The notes beneath the pieces were generated by a model. It was given only the letters and a program-made list of their open reading frames with translations, searched no databases and was not told the DNA's origin. A DNA stretch of 64,000 nucleotides from contig NZ_BNCM01000007.1 in NCBI RefSeq assembly GCF_014656475.1, positions 124,001 to 188,000 on the forward strand, read 5' to 3'. Positions 17,658 through 27,916 of the stretch are shown one piece after another (within the stretch, counting starts at the first letter, position 1; the number at the start of each line of letters is the position of its first letter). A program made the position numbers and the translations under genes. Origin of the DNA: Sinomonas cellulolyticus (GTDB lineage Bacteria; Actinomycetota; Actinomycetes; Actinomycetales; Micrococcaceae).

Positions 17658-18830
17658 GTGAACCTGCTGGACATCCTCCTCATGCTCGTCCTCGTGGGCT
17701 ACCTGCTCAACGGGATCCGGGCCGGGTTCGTGGTGAGCCTCGGAGGAATCCTCGGTTTCGTGGCCGGAGGGATTGCGGCATTCTTCGCGGTGCCGATCGT
17801 GAGCGGCTGGCTCTCGGACAGCGGGTGGCGTGCTGCGGGCATCATCGTCACGGCCATCCTCCTCATGGCGGCGGGCAACGCTGCTGGCTCGGCACTCGGC
17901 CACCGCGTCCGGCGCGGCATCCGCTGGAAGGGGGCCACCGCCGTCGACCGCGGCCTGGGCGGCCTCGTGAGCGTTGTCGTCGCCGCGCTTGTGATCTCCA
18001 TGATCTCCTTCACGGTCTCCAGCATCGGCGTCCCCGTCCTGACCCAGCAGATCGCAGGATCCGCTGTGATCCGGGGCATCGACGACGCAACCCCGGATCC
18101 GGTCAAGGAGCAGGCCGCGGCGCTGCGCGCCTACGTCATCGGGGACGGCCTCCCCAAGCTGATCGAGGGCATAGCCCCCGCCCAGCCGGTGAAGGTCCCC
18201 GACTCCGTGGACACGCCCGAGCTGCGCGCCGCCGCGCCGTCGATCCTGCGGATCACGGGCACCGCATACCAGTGCGGGCAGAACCAGACCGGCTCGGGCT
18301 GGGTCGTGGCGCCCGACAGGCTCATCACCAACGCCCACGTCGTCGCCGGGGTGACCGAGCCCGTCGTCGAGCTCCCCGGCGGGGGCGCCCGCAGCGGTCG
18401 GGTCGTGTACTTCGACGCCGTCCACGACCTCGCCGTCATCGCCGTGTCCGGGCTCCGCGCCGCGCCGCTGCCGCTCACTGGCACAAGCCACGCAGGAACG
18501 TCCGCGGCCTTCGGCGGCTACCCGCTCGGAGGCCCGTACCAGCTGCGGCCCGCCGTCATCCAGGGCACGACGACGGTGCTCGCCCCCGACATCTACGGCG
18601 CCAACGAGGTGCCCAAGCAGGTGTACCAGATCTCAGGCAACGTCCAGCAGGGCAACTCCGGGGGCCCGCTCCTGACCCTCGACGGGCACGTGACCGGCGT
18701 GGTGTTCGCCAAGAGCGACTCCACGGCGAACGTCGGCTACGCCATCACGATGGACGAGCTCGCGCCCGTCGCCGCACGGGCCGCCGGCCTCACCGAGCAG
18801 GTGGCCTCCGGGGTGTGCACGCGCAAGTAG
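17658..18830 (+). CDS. MarP-family membrane serine protease (CvpA-trypsin)
   Basis: A 390-residue protease. Four TM helices in the first 130 residues form a CvpA-like module. A periplasmic chymotrypsin-fold domain follows, with His in NAHVVAG, Asp in HDLAVIAV and Ser in GNVQQGNSGGP. Two cysteines (one in YQCGQ, one near the C-terminus in GVCTRK) could form the disulfide known from MarP (Rv3671c), which confers acid and oxidative stress resistance in M. tuberculosis. Leaderless GTG start. Convergent with aroQ, 8 bp away. Confidence 0.93.
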   Translation: MNLLDILLMLVLVGYLLNGIRAGFVVSLGGILGFVAGGIAAFFAVPIVSGWLSDSGWRAAGIIVTAILLMAAGNAAGSALGHRVRRGIRWKGATAVDRGLGGLVSVVVAALVISMISFTVSSIGVPVLTQQIAGSAVIRGIDDATPDPVKEQAAALRAYVIGDGLPKLIEGIAPAQPVKVPDSVDTPELRAAAPSILRITGTAYQCGQNQTGSGWVVAPDRLITNAHVVAGVTEPVVELPGGGARSGRVVYFDAVHDLAVIAVSGLRAAPLPLTGTSHAGTSAAFGGYPLGGPYQLRPAVIQGTTTVLAPDIYGANEVPKQVYQISGNVQQGNSGGPLLTLDGHVTGVVFAKSDSTANVGYAITMDELAPVAARAAGLTEQVASGVCTRK

Positions 18831-18838
18831 CCTGCTGC

Positions 18839-19312
18839 CTAGACCTCGACCGGCCGGTGTTGGGCGGTGAGGTCGGCGAGGTACTCGATGGCGAAGCGGT
18901 AGCCGAGCACGCCCGCGCCCGCGATGACTGCCTTGGCGATGTCGCTCAGGTACGAGTGGTGGCGGAACGGCTCGCGCGCGTGCACGTTGGTGATGTGCAC
19001 CTCGACGAGCGGCAGCTGGACGGCCGCGACCGCATCGCGGATGGCTACCGACGTGTGCGTGTAGGCGCCCGCGTTGAGGACGATCCCGAGCGCCGTGGTC
19101 CTTGCCGCGTGGATCGCGTCCACGATGGCGCCCTCGTGGTTCGACTGGAAGCACTCCGCCGCAAGTCCCTGTGCGGTCGCGGCGTCGCGGCACAGCTGCT
19201 CGATGTCCGCCAGCGTGTGCGTGCCGTATTTCTCCGGCTCGCGGGTTCCGAGGAGGTTCAGGTTCGGGCCGTTGATGATCAGGATGGTGCCGCGGGGGGT
19301 CTGCTCTGCCAT
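18839..19312 (-). CDS. aroQ: 3-dehydroquinate dehydratase, type II
   Basis: The third step of the shikimate pathway: dehydration of 3-dehydroquinate. The 157-residue protein contains [15 protein letters not shown] with the catalytic Tyr, [29 protein letters not shown] with the catalytic His, and the YLSD region, all standard for the dodecameric type II enzyme. The size is typical (about 145-155). It is a single-gene unit with a leaderless start at ATG 19312 (TAGAGT 6 nt upstream). Confidence 0.96.
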   Translation of the reverse strand: MAEQTPRGTILIINGPNLNLLGTREPEKYGTHTLADIEQLCRDAATAQGLAAECFQSNHEGAIVDAIHAARTTALGIVLNAGAYTHTSVAIRDAVAAVQLPLVEVHITNVHAREPFRHHSYLSDIAKAVIAGAGVLGYRFAIEYLADLTAQHRPVEV

Positions 19313-19318
19313 GGACTC

Positions 19319-19324
19319 ACTCTA
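19319..19324 (-). promoter_or_regulatory. -10 box of aroQ (leaderless type)
   Basis: TAGAGT on the minus strand, 6 nt from ATG 19312. Confidence 0.5.
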
Positions 19325-19566
19325 GGGGGTGGGCTTGCAGCCCTTTCCCGTATGTTGCTCGCGGGCTATCCTTGCGGTTGTTCCTGGGGGAAGAGGGGAA
19401 CGGCACCCTGGTTCGGCGCGGTCTCGGCGTCGAAGCGGTCGGAGTGCGGGCTGGGAACGCACGACGCCGCGTGGCCGGGCTGCGCCGTCTGGTGCGCCCG
19501 GCACTTCACGGCACGGCTCCCGCTGGAAGGAGCCCGGCCCCGCTGCCTCACCCGAGGAGCGTTCCC

Positions 19567-20475
19567 TTGTCATCCCACACCCGGTTCCGAGCACCCGCAC
19601 TGGTCGTCACGGCCCTCGTCACCCTCATCCTCGGACTGCTCGGCGTCGCGCCGGCGCAGGCCCTGCCAGCTTCCACCAGCCCCACCACGTGGACGGTCCT
19701 CGTGGGCAACCAATCGCCGGACATGGCCATCCAGGGCATGCGCTTCCTGCCCGACGACATCACGATCAACTCCGGCGACACCGTCAACTTCGTCGCGAAC
19801 AGCGCCGAGATCCACACGGTGAGCTATGGCACGCCGCCACTGCCGCCGACATCTCTTGCGAATCTTGAGGCCGATGCCTTCACGCCGGCTGGCGGTCCGG
19901 TCTTCGATCCGAACGCGTCATGGAGTAACTCGGGGATCCTCGCGACCGGAGGACCCTTTGCCAGGTCCTACCAGCTGACGTTCAACACGACGGGCTCCTA
20001 CAAGTTCTTCTGCGTGGTCCATGGCCAGATGATGTCCGCCATGGTCCACGTTCAGCCGACGGGGACGGCCTACCCGCGCCCGCAGCAGTACTACACGGCT
20101 CAGGGGATCGCCTCCGCGGCCAGGATCTTGGCCGACGGATACCAGCTCTGGCGAAAGACCCTTGCGCAGTCCTCGCCGACGCATGTGTTCGTGGGCGCCA
20201 TGGATGATCAGGCCATGGTGATGCGGTTCATCCCGTCGATCGACACGGTGCCCGTCGGCACGACCGTCACCTTCGACATGAGCGCGAATCAGGGGCTGGT
20301 CCCCCACACGGTGACCTTCACCTCGGTTCCGTCTGGCGTTACGCCTCCTGACTCCGGGCTCCTCCTCGGGCCCGTAACTTTCCCAGTTACGTTCACGGCG
20401 CCCGGCACGTGGAACTACCTCTGCGAGTTCCATGACGACATGGGCATGGTCGGAAGCGTCACCGTGACGCCTTAG
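19567..20475 (+). CDS. Secreted protein with two cupredoxin domains
   Basis: A 302-residue protein with a Sec signal peptide (about 1-33, ending AQALP) and two plastocyanin-like domains. Each retains a type 1 copper ligand set. Domain 1 has His in EIHTVSY and Cys-His-Met in FFCVVHGQMMSAM. Domain 2 has His in VPHTVTF and Cys-His-Met in YLCEFHDDMGMVG. The start is TTG 19567, supported by GAGGAG about 9 nt upstream; the frame is open further upstream but without signal-peptide character. It probably acts outside the membrane in electron transfer or copper binding. No partner oxidase is adjacent. Confidence 0.85.
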   Translation: MSSHTRFRAPALVVTALVTLILGLLGVAPAQALPASTSPTTWTVLVGNQSPDMAIQGMRFLPDDITINSGDTVNFVANSAEIHTVSYGTPPLPPTSLANLEADAFTPAGGPVFDPNASWSNSGILATGGPFARSYQLTFNTTGSYKFFCVVHGQMMSAMVHVQPTGTAYPRPQQYYTAQGIASAARILADGYQLWRKTLAQSSPTHVFVGAMDDQAMVMRFIPSIDTVPVGTTVTFDMSANQGLVPHTVTFTSVPSGVTPPDSGLLLGPVTFPVTFTAPGTWNYLCEFHDDMGMVGSVTVTP

Positions 20476-20501
20476 CGGCCCAGCTGCCCGCACTGACGAC
20501 T

Positions 20502-20533
20502 GCGGCGCCCCACCCGCAAGGGTGAGGCGCCGC
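20502..20533. terminator. Hairpin between cupredoxin and acs genes
   Basis: GCGGCGCCCCACCC pairs with GGGTGAGGCGCCGC (one mismatch) around a GCAA loop, lying between convergent genes. Confidence 0.7.
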
Positions 20534-20567
20534 CGTCGTGCGTAGTTTCGGATTCCTCGGGCCAGCG

Positions 20568-22547
20568 CTACTTCCGCAGGTCCGCGGCGATCTTCTGCAT
20601 CACCGTCGGGTCCGCGAGAGTCGTGGCGTCGCCCGGGTCACGGCCCTCGGCCACGTCCTTGAGGAGGCGGCGCATGATCTTGCCCGAGCGGGTCTTGGGC
20701 AGCTCGGGGACCACGAGGATGTGCCGCGGCTTGGCGATCGGGCCGATCTCGTGGCCCACGTGATTGCGCAGGGTCTGGATGATCTCGGCGTCGGCGCCCT
20801 CACCGCTGGGAAGCTCCGCCTCGCCGCGCAGGATGACGAACGCGACGACGGCCTGGCCGGTCGTCTCGTCGGCAGCGCCCACGACAGCGGCCTCGGCGAC
20901 CCACGGGTGCGAGACGAGGGCGGACTCGATCTCGGTCGTGGAGAGCCGGTGGCCGGAGACATTCATGACGTCGTCGACGCGGCCCAGGAGCCAGATGTCG
21001 CCGTCGTCGTCCTTCTTCGCACCGTCGCCGGCGAAGTACATCCCCTCGAAGCGGGACCAGTACGTGTCCTTGAACCGCTGCGGGTCGCCCCAGACGGTGC
21101 GGAGCATCGACGGCCACGGCTCACGGACCACGAGGAAGCCGCCATGCCCGTTCGGAACGGCTGCGCCGGCCTCGTCGACGACGTCCACGGCGATGCCCGG
21201 GAGCGGGACCTGGGCGGAGCCGGGCTTGGTCGAGGTCACTCCGGGGAGCGGGGCGATCATGATGGCGCCGGTCTCCGTCTGCCACCACGTGTCCACAATC
21301 GGAGCCTTGCCGGCGCCGATGACCTCGCGGTACCACATCCACGCCTCGGGGTTGATCGGCTCGCCCACCGAGCCGAGTATCCGGATGGAGGAGAGGTCGT
21401 ACTTCGCGGGGATGTCCGAGCCCCACTTCATCATGGTGCGGATCGCGGTAGGGGCGGTGTAGAGGATCGAGACCTTGTACTTCTCGACGATCTCCCACCA
21501 GCGGCCCTGGTGCGGAGAGTCGGGCGTGCCCTCGTACATGACCTGCGTTGCGCCGTTGATGAGGGGCCCGTAGGTGACGTATGAGTGGCCAGTCACCCAG
21601 CCGATGTCCGCGGTGCACCAGTAGACATCCGTCTCCGGCTTGAGGTCGAACACCGCCGAGTGCGTGAAGGCGCACTGGGTCAGGTAGCCGCCGGTGGTGT
21701 GGAGGATGCCCTTCGGCTTCCCCGTGGTGCCGGAGGTGTAGAGGATGTAGAGCGGGTGCTCGGAGTCGTGGCCCACGGCGGTGTGCTCCGGCGACGCGGA
21801 CGCCATCGCCTCGGACCAGTCCAGATCCCGGCCCTCGGTCCATGCGACGTCCTGCTTGTTGCGCCGAACCACCAGGACGTGCTGCACGGTGTGCCCATCC
21901 TCAGCCAGCGCCTCGTCCACCGCTGGCTTGAGCGGGGACGGCTTGCCCCGGCGGAACGTGCCGTCGGCAGTGACCACGAGCTTCGCCTCGGCGTCGTCGA
22001 TCCGGGAACGGAGCGCCTCCGAGGAGAAGCCGCCGAATACGACCGAGTGCACTGCGCCGATCCGCGCGCACGCGAGCATCGTCACCACGGCCTCCGGGAT
22101 CATCGGCAGGTAGACGGCAACACGGTCGCCCTTTGCGACCCCGAGCGCCTCGAAGGCGTTCGCGGCCCGCTTGACCCGCTCGGTGAGGTCGGCGTAGGTG
22201 ATGGTCTCGGTGTCTCCGGGCTCGCCTTCGAAGTAGATCGCGACCCGGTCGCCGAGGCCGTTCTCCACGTGGCGGTCCAGCGCGTTGTACGCGGCGTTGA
22301 CCTCCCCGCCCACGAACCACTTCGCAAAGGGCGGGTCGGACCAGTCGAGCGTCTCCGTGAAGTCCTTCGACCAGGTCAGGCGAGTGCGGGCCTGCTCTGC
22401 CCAGAAGGCCAGCCGGTCGGCATTTGCCTCCGCGTAGATGCCCTCCTTGACGTTGGCCGCCGCGGCGAACTCCGGCGACGGCGCGAACTGCCGCTCCTCG
22501 CGCAGCAGATTCTCGAAGGCGTCGCCCTTGACGGTTTCGTGGGACAT
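20568..22547 (-). CDS. acs: Acetyl-CoA synthetase (AMP-forming)
   Basis: Activates acetate to acetyl-CoA through acetyl-AMP. The 659-residue protein has the N-terminal ACAS domain ([11 protein letters not shown]), the P-loop [11 protein letters not shown], the WWQTETG motif that shapes the acetate pocket, and the C-terminal [11 protein letters not shown] with the lysine that is reversibly acetylated in the family. ATG 22547 is used, with AAGGAC just upstream. The length is standard. It is divergent from the disordered membrane-protein gene across 319 bp in which I see no other gene. Confidence 0.97.
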   Translation of the reverse strand: MSHETVKGDAFENLLREERQFAPSPEFAAAANVKEGIYAEANADRLAFWAEQARTRLTWSKDFTETLDWSDPPFAKWFVGGEVNAAYNALDRHVENGLGDRVAIYFEGEPGDTETITYADLTERVKRAANAFEALGVAKGDRVAVYLPMIPEAVVTMLACARIGAVHSVVFGGFSSEALRSRIDDAEAKLVVTADGTFRRGKPSPLKPAVDEALAEDGHTVQHVLVVRRNKQDVAWTEGRDLDWSEAMASASPEHTAVGHDSEHPLYILYTSGTTGKPKGILHTTGGYLTQCAFTHSAVFDLKPETDVYWCTADIGWVTGHSYVTYGPLINGATQVMYEGTPDSPHQGRWWEIVEKYKVSILYTAPTAIRTMMKWGSDIPAKYDLSSIRILGSVGEPINPEAWMWYREVIGAGKAPIVDTWWQTETGAIMIAPLPGVTSTKPGSAQVPLPGIAVDVVDEAGAAVPNGHGGFLVVREPWPSMLRTVWGDPQRFKDTYWSRFEGMYFAGDGAKKDDDGDIWLLGRVDDVMNVSGHRLSTTEIESALVSHPWVAEAAVVGAADETTGQAVVAFVILRGEAELPSGEGADAEIIQTLRNHVGHEIGPIAKPRHILVVPELPKTRSGKIMRRLLKDVAEGRDPGDATTLADPTVMQKIAADLRK

Positions 22548-22866
22548 GATGTCCTTTCGGCTCGTTCTTCGCGTGGTGCAGCCGGGCCGGTCCCGCCTCG
22601 AGGGTGGCGCCGTGGGCGGCGGCCACCGATGTGAGGCCGCCCACACCGGCTGCCTTCGTCCACAGTAGCGCGATAGGGGTGGCAGCGACGTTGCGTGCGT
22701 CACACTGCCGCGCCGGGCGGCCTGTTCTGTGCGGCAGACGGTAGGCGTCCGACGGCGAATGGCCGCCTTGGAGCGGAGCTGTCGTCGTCGCCGCGGAGGG
22801 CACTGCTTCTAGGTCGGTCCAAGTTCGTGTGGCTAGGCTGAATTCCAAGAACCGAAGGAGTGACTC
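22548..22866. other. Divergent intergenic region, no gene seen
   Basis: 319 bp between acs and the disordered membrane-protein gene. It must hold both promoters. I see GAAGGAG 5 nt before ATG 22867 and no convincing hairpin, tRNA or small gene. A weak GTGCGTCACAC stretch recalls half of a Crp site but is not a full palindrome. Confidence 0.5.
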
Positions 22867-24519
22867 ATGACTGAACCCAGCAAGAGCCCGTCCAAAGGGC
22901 GCCGCAGCGAGGCCCTGCTCGGGCCATTCACCATCCGGGAGCTCACCCTGTTCCTCGGCGTCGTCATCACGTTTGTCGCGTCGCTCCTGCCGCTGTTCGA
23001 CCGGTTCCTGTTCGCAAACCTCTGGAACGCCTCGAACCTGTTCTTCCTGTCGGTCGGCATCCTCGGGCCCCTCGCCTCGGCGGCCCTGTTCGCGTGGCGC
23101 GGGCTGTCGCCAGCCCAGCGGCTGCGGGTCGGGTCGCTCTCCGTGGATCAGTTCGCCTCCGTGACTGCCGTGCTGAGCGCGGCTTTCTACTTTGTGCTGA
23201 CCGTCACCACTTTGTCCCCGGGTGCCTTCGTGGGGCTCCTGGGCGGCTTCGCCATGATCGGCGCGACTACTGTGGCCCGCTTCATCCCGCCCTTCGCGGT
23301 GGACTTCGACGGCCGGGCCAACGTGCCCGCCCATCCCATGGCCCGCGATGCGGTCCCAGCTCTGCGCCGGCCCAAGGCACGTGGCGTGAGTTCGCCGGCC
23401 GGGCGGCCGCACGACTCCGAGGCCCCTGCCGTCGATGCGGCAGGTCCCACCGCTCCGGGTGGGCAGCGCGGACCGGACCGTCCCCCTCTTGGCGCTCCTC
23501 AGAATGGCCCGGGCGGGAGGCCCGTCGCCACGGGGCAAGGCGGAGGTGCCACCCGCGCGCCCCACGAGGCGGCGGCCGCAGGTTCGGCGGCGGCCGCTGG
23601 TGCAGCTCTCGCCTGGGCTGGCGCGGACGACGGCGTGTGGTCGCCCGCGCCGGGAGGCGCAACCGAGCATCCCGGGGCGCCCGTGAACGGAACCACACCG
23701 GCGAGCGACGACTCGCGATCGGCGGCATCCCCGGCTGACGGGACAACGCACGCGGATGAGGACCGGTCCAGCGAGGCAGCCGCTGCTTCTGGGCCCTTCG
23801 GCACGCTCGGTACGCCCCACGCCCGTGATGGCGCCGCACTTGAAGCGACCGAGGCACACCTCGCCAGCCAGACGGTCGCGGGTCAGGACTCGCCGTTCCC
23901 GTCCGATGCTCTGGGCCCGGACGCGACCGACTCGACCCGACCGGGCGAGGCGGAGCGCCAGAACGGCGTGCCGGGAGCCGGGGCCCCCACGCAGGAGGCT
24001 GCATACGAGAGCGCCGGCAGCCGGGACCACTTCGGCGACGCCGACGGGGAAGCGTACGGCGCCCCCGAACCCGTGAGCCCCGTCGTCGCGTCTCCGAAGG
24101 TGGAGCGTCCGGCAGCAGAAGGTAAGGCCGAGGCTAGATCCGAGGACGAGCGTCCGGCTGAGGCGCGGCCACTGGAGGCGCCGCTGGCCGAGCAGCCGCC
24201 CTCCGCGGGTTCGCCCGGACCGGCCACCGCGGTCTTCCCCGCTTCCTCGCGGGGGCCACAGCCGGCAGCGCCGTCGGCCGCCCACGAGGATATCGGGGCA
24301 ACGCGACCGTACGAGGAGCCTCAACCCTACGAGGCTTTCTGGTTCGCGGTGAGTGAGCGGCGCACCGCCGTCGACTCGCAGACAGGGCGGCCGCTGTTTG
24401 ACTTGCAGCCGGGGCAGTGGATCCTGGCGCTGCAGGACCGCGGAAGTGAATTCGTGGTGCAGAGCACCGATGGGCGCGTCGGGATCCTCCGAGAACTTGC
24501 CGGAATAGAACGCGGGTGA
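22867..24519 (+). CDS. Membrane protein with long disordered Ala/Pro/Gly-rich region
   Basis: A 550-residue protein of unknown function. Residues 1-150 hold a basic N-terminus and four likely TM helices (around 25-45, 55-77, 95-115, 118-138). Residues 150-490 are low-complexity and acidic, with no hydrophobic core, and should be disordered in the cytoplasm or outside. A short ordered C-terminal module ([12 protein letters not shown] ... [13 protein letters not shown] ... GRVGILREL) closes the protein and looks like a small beta-domain. GAAGGAG precedes the ATG. The stop overlaps the nth start (GTGA), so it is coupled to the DNA-repair gene. Confidence 0.8.
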   Translation: MTEPSKSPSKGRRSEALLGPFTIRELTLFLGVVITFVASLLPLFDRFLFANLWNASNLFFLSVGILGPLASAALFAWRGLSPAQRLRVGSLSVDQFASVTAVLSAAFYFVLTVTTLSPGAFVGLLGGFAMIGATTVARFIPPFAVDFDGRANVPAHPMARDAVPALRRPKARGVSSPAGRPHDSEAPAVDAAGPTAPGGQRGPDRPPLGAPQNGPGGRPVATGQGGGATRAPHEAAAAGSAAAAGAALAWAGADDGVWSPAPGGATEHPGAPVNGTTPASDDSRSAASPADGTTHADEDRSSEAAAASGPFGTLGTPHARDGAALEATEAHLASQTVAGQDSPFPSDALGPDATDSTRPGEAERQNGVPGAGAPTQEAAYESAGSRDHFGDADGEAYGAPEPVSPVVASPKVERPAAEGKAEARSEDERPAEARPLEAPLAEQPPSAGSPGPATAVFPASSRGPQPAAPSAAHEDIGATRPYEEPQPYEAFWFAVSERRTAVDSQTGRPLFDLQPGQWILALQDRGSEFVVQSTDGRVGILRELAGIERG

Positions 24520-25391
24520 GCACGACGCCAGCATCCCGCGCGCGGCGGCGGATGAGCCCCGACGAGTCGCAGCTCGCCCTCAAGCGGCGGGCGCGCAGGA
24601 TCAATCGCGTCCTCGGCGAGGCGTACCCGTACGCCCACGCTGAGCTCGACTTCCGGAACCCGTTCGAACTGCTCGTTGCCACCGTTCTCAGCGCGCAGAC
24701 AACGGACGTCCGGGTCAACCAGGTAACACCGGTCTTGTTCTCCCGGTATCCCGACGCGCGGGCCCTAGCGGAGGCGGATCCGGCCGACATCGAGGAGATC
24801 ATCCGGCCCACGGGCTTCTTCCGAGCCAAGGCGCGCAGCGTGCACACGCTCGCACAGAAGATCGTCGACGAGTTCGACGGCGTCGTCCCCGGCTCACTCG
24901 CCGCCCTCGTGACGCTACCCGGAGTGGGCCGGAAGACCGCCAATGTCGTGCTCGGAAACGCCTTCGGCATCCCGGGCATCACGGTCGATACGCACTTCGG
25001 GCGGCTCGCCAAGAGGTTCGGATGGACGGCCTCAGAGGATCCTCTGGTCGTCGAGCGGGACGTGATGGAACTGTTCGAGCCGAAAGACTGGACCCTGCTT
25101 TCGCACCGCGTCGTGTTCCACGGGCGCAGGGTCTGTCTCGCTCGGAGGCCCGCGTGCGGTGCCTGCGTCGTCGCATCACTGTGCCCCTCGTTCGGGGAGG
25201 GAGAGACCGATCCGGCGAAGGCTCGTAAGCTCCTGCGATTCGAACTCGCACCGGGGAAGGAAGCCCTGCACGCCGAGATGGTCGCCAATGCATCCGCCGC
25301 CGCTGCCATCCGCCAGAGGACGGAAGCGCAGGCAGCGGCAGCGGCAGCGTTCACCGCTGACCAAGCTACGGCCAGAGGCCCCCGAAGGTGA
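24516..25391 (+). CDS. nth: Endonuclease III
   Basis: A DNA glycosylase/AP-lyase for oxidised pyrimidines. The 291-residue protein has the helix-hairpin-helix [13 protein letters not shown] with the catalytic Lys, the catalytic Asp in [11 protein letters not shown], and the [4Fe-4S] loop C-x6-C-x2-C-x5-C ([17 protein letters not shown]). It carries a C-terminal Ala/Gln-rich tail of about 50 residues beyond the usual 210-240. The start is GTG 24516, overlapping the upstream stop; the downstream NUDIX GTG overlaps its own stop, forming a three-gene operon. Confidence 0.96.
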   Translation: MSTTPASRARRRMSPDESQLALKRRARRINRVLGEAYPYAHAELDFRNPFELLVATVLSAQTTDVRVNQVTPVLFSRYPDARALAEADPADIEEIIRPTGFFRAKARSVHTLAQKIVDEFDGVVPGSLAALVTLPGVGRKTANVVLGNAFGIPGITVDTHFGRLAKRFGWTASEDPLVVERDVMELFEPKDWTLLSHRVVFHGRRVCLARRPACGACVVASLCPSFGEGETDPAKARKLLRFELAPGKEALHAEMVANASAAAAIRQRTEAQAAAAAAFTADQATARGPRR

Positions 25392-26065
25392 GCGCCCGCG
25401 ACGAGCTCGAGCAGCTTGTAGAAGCGATCAGGGCCGGTGAGGCCGACCCGTTCGACCGCCGATGGCACCCGGCCACCCTGCCCGAAGGATTCCGCAGGGC
25501 CGCGGTGCTTGTGCTCTTCGGCGCGCTTGACGACATCCCTGCCGCGTCCCACCGCCCCTTGGCACCTGCAGAGCTGGACGTGCTGCTCCTCGAGCGTGCC
25601 GCCACTCTGGAATCGCACCCGGGCCAGGTCGCGTTTCCCGGGGGCAGCAAGGATGCGAACGATGCCACGCTCGTCGATTGCGCACTCCGCGAAGCCCGGG
25701 AGGAGACTGGCCTCGACCCGGAAGGCGTGGAAGTGCTCGGAGAGCTTCCGCCTCTGGGCATGGCAGTCAGCGGCTTCCTGGTCACTCCGGTCATCGGCTG
25801 GTGGGAATCCCCGTCGCCCGTTGACGTCGTCGACTTCGGTGAGTCCGCCCAGGTGTTCCGTACCCCGGTCCGGGACCTCCTGGACCCCGCAAACCGCGTC
25901 ACCGTGGTCCTGCACAGGCGCGGAGCGCGCTTCGCGAGCCCGGGGTTCCTGGTCAGCGATGTCCTCGTGTGGGGCTTCACGGCCATGGTTCTGGACTCGT
26001 TGTTCACAGCACTGGGCTGGGCCGTTCCGTGGGATACGTCCCGGGAACACCGCATCGACCTGTGA
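25388..26065 (+). CDS. NUDIX hydrolase, CoA-pyrophosphatase type
   Basis: A 225-residue protein with a full Nudix box: [26 protein letters not shown], continuing into a GELPP segment, and the upstream Arg/Gln-rich CoA motif region [20 protein letters not shown]. This combination (the [21 protein letters not shown] pattern) marks CoA pyrophosphatases of the NudL/CoAse type, which split CoA to phosphopantetheine and ADP. It follows nth by an ATGA-like GTGA overlap. M. tuberculosis has the same pair (Rv3672c near nth). Confidence 0.9.
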   Translation: MSARDELEQLVEAIRAGEADPFDRRWHPATLPEGFRRAAVLVLFGALDDIPAASHRPLAPAELDVLLLERAATLESHPGQVAFPGGSKDANDATLVDCALREAREETGLDPEGVEVLGELPPLGMAVSGFLVTPVIGWWESPSPVDVVDFGESAQVFRTPVRDLLDPANRVTVVLHRRGARFASPGFLVSDVLVWGFTAMVLDSLFTALGWAVPWDTSREHRIDL

Positions 26066-26078
26066 GCCGCGCATCGGA

Positions 26079-27824
26079 CTAGGCGGAGGCCGCTGGCGCA
26101 GTCGCGGTCATGGAACCGATGCGCTGCCTCCACCAGTTCTCGTCAACGTCGGTGGCCCTGATAGTGGTGATCCCGGCGTCGGCGAGCCTGCCCATCGGTC
26201 CCGGGAGCGGGACATTCACGTCGATGCCGAATATTCCCGTCATCCTCTTCTCGCCGAGGTCCAGCCCGATCCCGTGTCCAAGATCGAGCGACTTCGGAAC
26301 CTCGAGGCGCACCCCGTCCGCTCCGGGGACAGGGAGCCCTGCGGTCCAGGTGGGGTCTGGAGACCTCTCCCCGTTGTCCGGCTCCAGCTCCTGTGGGGAC
26401 GGCGCTCGGCCGGCGGCGTCGCCAGCTGCGCTCGCCAGTGACGCCCTGACCGAGTCCAGCGGTCTCTCGAGTGCTCCCTGAAGCCGGTGCGTGAGAGCCA
26501 CCGTCCTCTCCGAGCCCAAGGCCCGCACCGCTGCCGCCTCCGCTTCCCGTGCTCCGGCGGGCGCGGTCCAGTGCAGTGGACTCGATACGGCATGCGGTCC
26601 GGAGAGCGGCGAGGCCGCGCCTTGTCCAGCTCTGATGAGTGCGCCCCGAACTCCCGGCACGTCGGCACGCCACCCAAGGATGAGGGCGCGTCGTGCGGCC
26701 GTTCCTCCGAGCCGCGCCCCGGCAGCCTGCAGCGGCCTTTCGAGGGCCTTCGCCACCGCTGCCGCTGGACCTTGCGTCAGGAACGCCACCGCCCAGTTAT
26801 CGGTCGCCCTTTCCACGGTCCGTGCAATGCCGCCGATGGACAATCGCCGCACCGGCTGGGGGAGAGGCCCACCGGCGAAGCGCACCATGCGTCGTCCCGT
26901 AGCCGCGAGAGCTTCCCCGAGGCGGCCGATACGTTCTACCGCAGGACGGGCGAGTGCAGCTAGCCGCTGGAACAGCGCGGTGATGCGAGCCACCGCGACA
27001 CCAACACGCCCAGCGGACGCCACACTGCCGACGATTGCGCCAAGTCCCGCCGTAACCGCCGAGGTGAGGGTGCTCAGCAGGACCGTGAGGCCCAGCTCGG
27101 CCGTGAGGGAGACCAGCTCGCAGCGGACCTCCTGGTGTGTGCTGTCGATGTGCCTGGCCAGATCTACACATGCGTCAGACAGTTCCAATGCCCCCGCGCT
27201 CAGGTGCTCGAGCGCCCGATCCAGCTCCATCGCGCGTTCCGCGGCGGCGGTGACCGTGGGTGAGGCCAAACCGTCAAGCGATCCTGCCGCAGAAGCCAAG
27301 GAGGTGCGCCGCGCAGAGTCGAGGCTGGCGGACAAGGTGCCCCACTGCGAGGAGGCGGAGCGGAGGAGAGCCGGGTCCCCGTTGGGCCAGACCGCCCCGA
27401 CTAGCTGGACCACAAGCTGCGTCACCTGATCCGATGGGCTGAAGGGCTCGCCGCCGAGCGCGGTCGGAATGCTCCGCCGGTGCACACCTGCAGCGGTCTG
27501 AGCCGGAGCGAGCTGCAGCCCAGGCTGCGGGCCGCCCCCGAACCACTCCTCGCTGGCCCCATACGCCGCTGCTGATTGGTTGAGGGCGTGGACGTGGGTG
27601 GCCAAGCGCTCCGCGAGATCCGCACAGAGTGCGAGAAGGCTGCTCGACGTCGGGTCGTACGCCGCCGCCCAATCGATGCCCGCGGGGTCGTGGCCCGCCA
27701 TCCCGCCACATCTGGCAAGGCCGCCCGTGAGTGCATCGGTCCCCCGGACGATCTCCGCGTGCGCGCTGCTGATGTGCCCTGCGCACTCAACGAGCCGCTG
27801 CGGGTCCACCACAATGGCCACCAT
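26079..27824 (-). CDS. Large helical protein with WXG/ESX-like N-terminus, function unknown
   Basis: A 581-residue protein I do not recognise. Residues 1-110 are two amphipathic helices around a turn, with a DWAAAYDP segment and EEWFGGG, in the style of WXG100/ESAT-6-like or LXG export domains. Residues 120-290 continue as long coiled helices. A hydrophobic glycine-rich helix pair follows near 240-275. The C-terminal half is Ala/Arg-rich with a final ordered module (KSLDLGHGIGLDLGEKRMTGIFG ... ENWWRQRIG). AAAGGGA precedes ATG 27824. No cognate immunity gene or EccC lies next to it. A type VII secretion substrate is plausible but unproven. Confidence 0.75.
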   Translation of the reverse strand: MVAIVVDPQRLVECAGHISSAHAEIVRGTDALTGGLARCGGMAGHDPAGIDWAAAYDPTSSSLLALCADLAERLATHVHALNQSAAAYGASEEWFGGGPQPGLQLAPAQTAAGVHRRSIPTALGGEPFSPSDQVTQLVVQLVGAVWPNGDPALLRSASSQWGTLSASLDSARRTSLASAAGSLDGLASPTVTAAAERAMELDRALEHLSAGALELSDACVDLARHIDSTHQEVRCELVSLTAELGLTVLLSTLTSAVTAGLGAIVGSVASAGRVGVAVARITALFQRLAALARPAVERIGRLGEALAATGRRMVRFAGGPLPQPVRRLSIGGIARTVERATDNWAVAFLTQGPAAAVAKALERPLQAAGARLGGTAARRALILGWRADVPGVRGALIRAGQGAASPLSGPHAVSSPLHWTAPAGAREAEAAAVRALGSERTVALTHRLQGALERPLDSVRASLASAAGDAAGRAPSPQELEPDNGERSPDPTWTAGLPVPGADGVRLEVPKSLDLGHGIGLDLGEKRMTGIFGIDVNVPLPGPMGRLADAGITTIRATDVDENWWRQRIGSMTATAPAASA

Positions 27825-27916
27825 GTCAGTCCCTTTCCGTCCGGTTCCCTGCCACGCTAGGAGCCGGAGCGGTATCGGTGCGAGGGTGCCGCGGTGCCAT
27901 GTGGACAACTCTTGGG

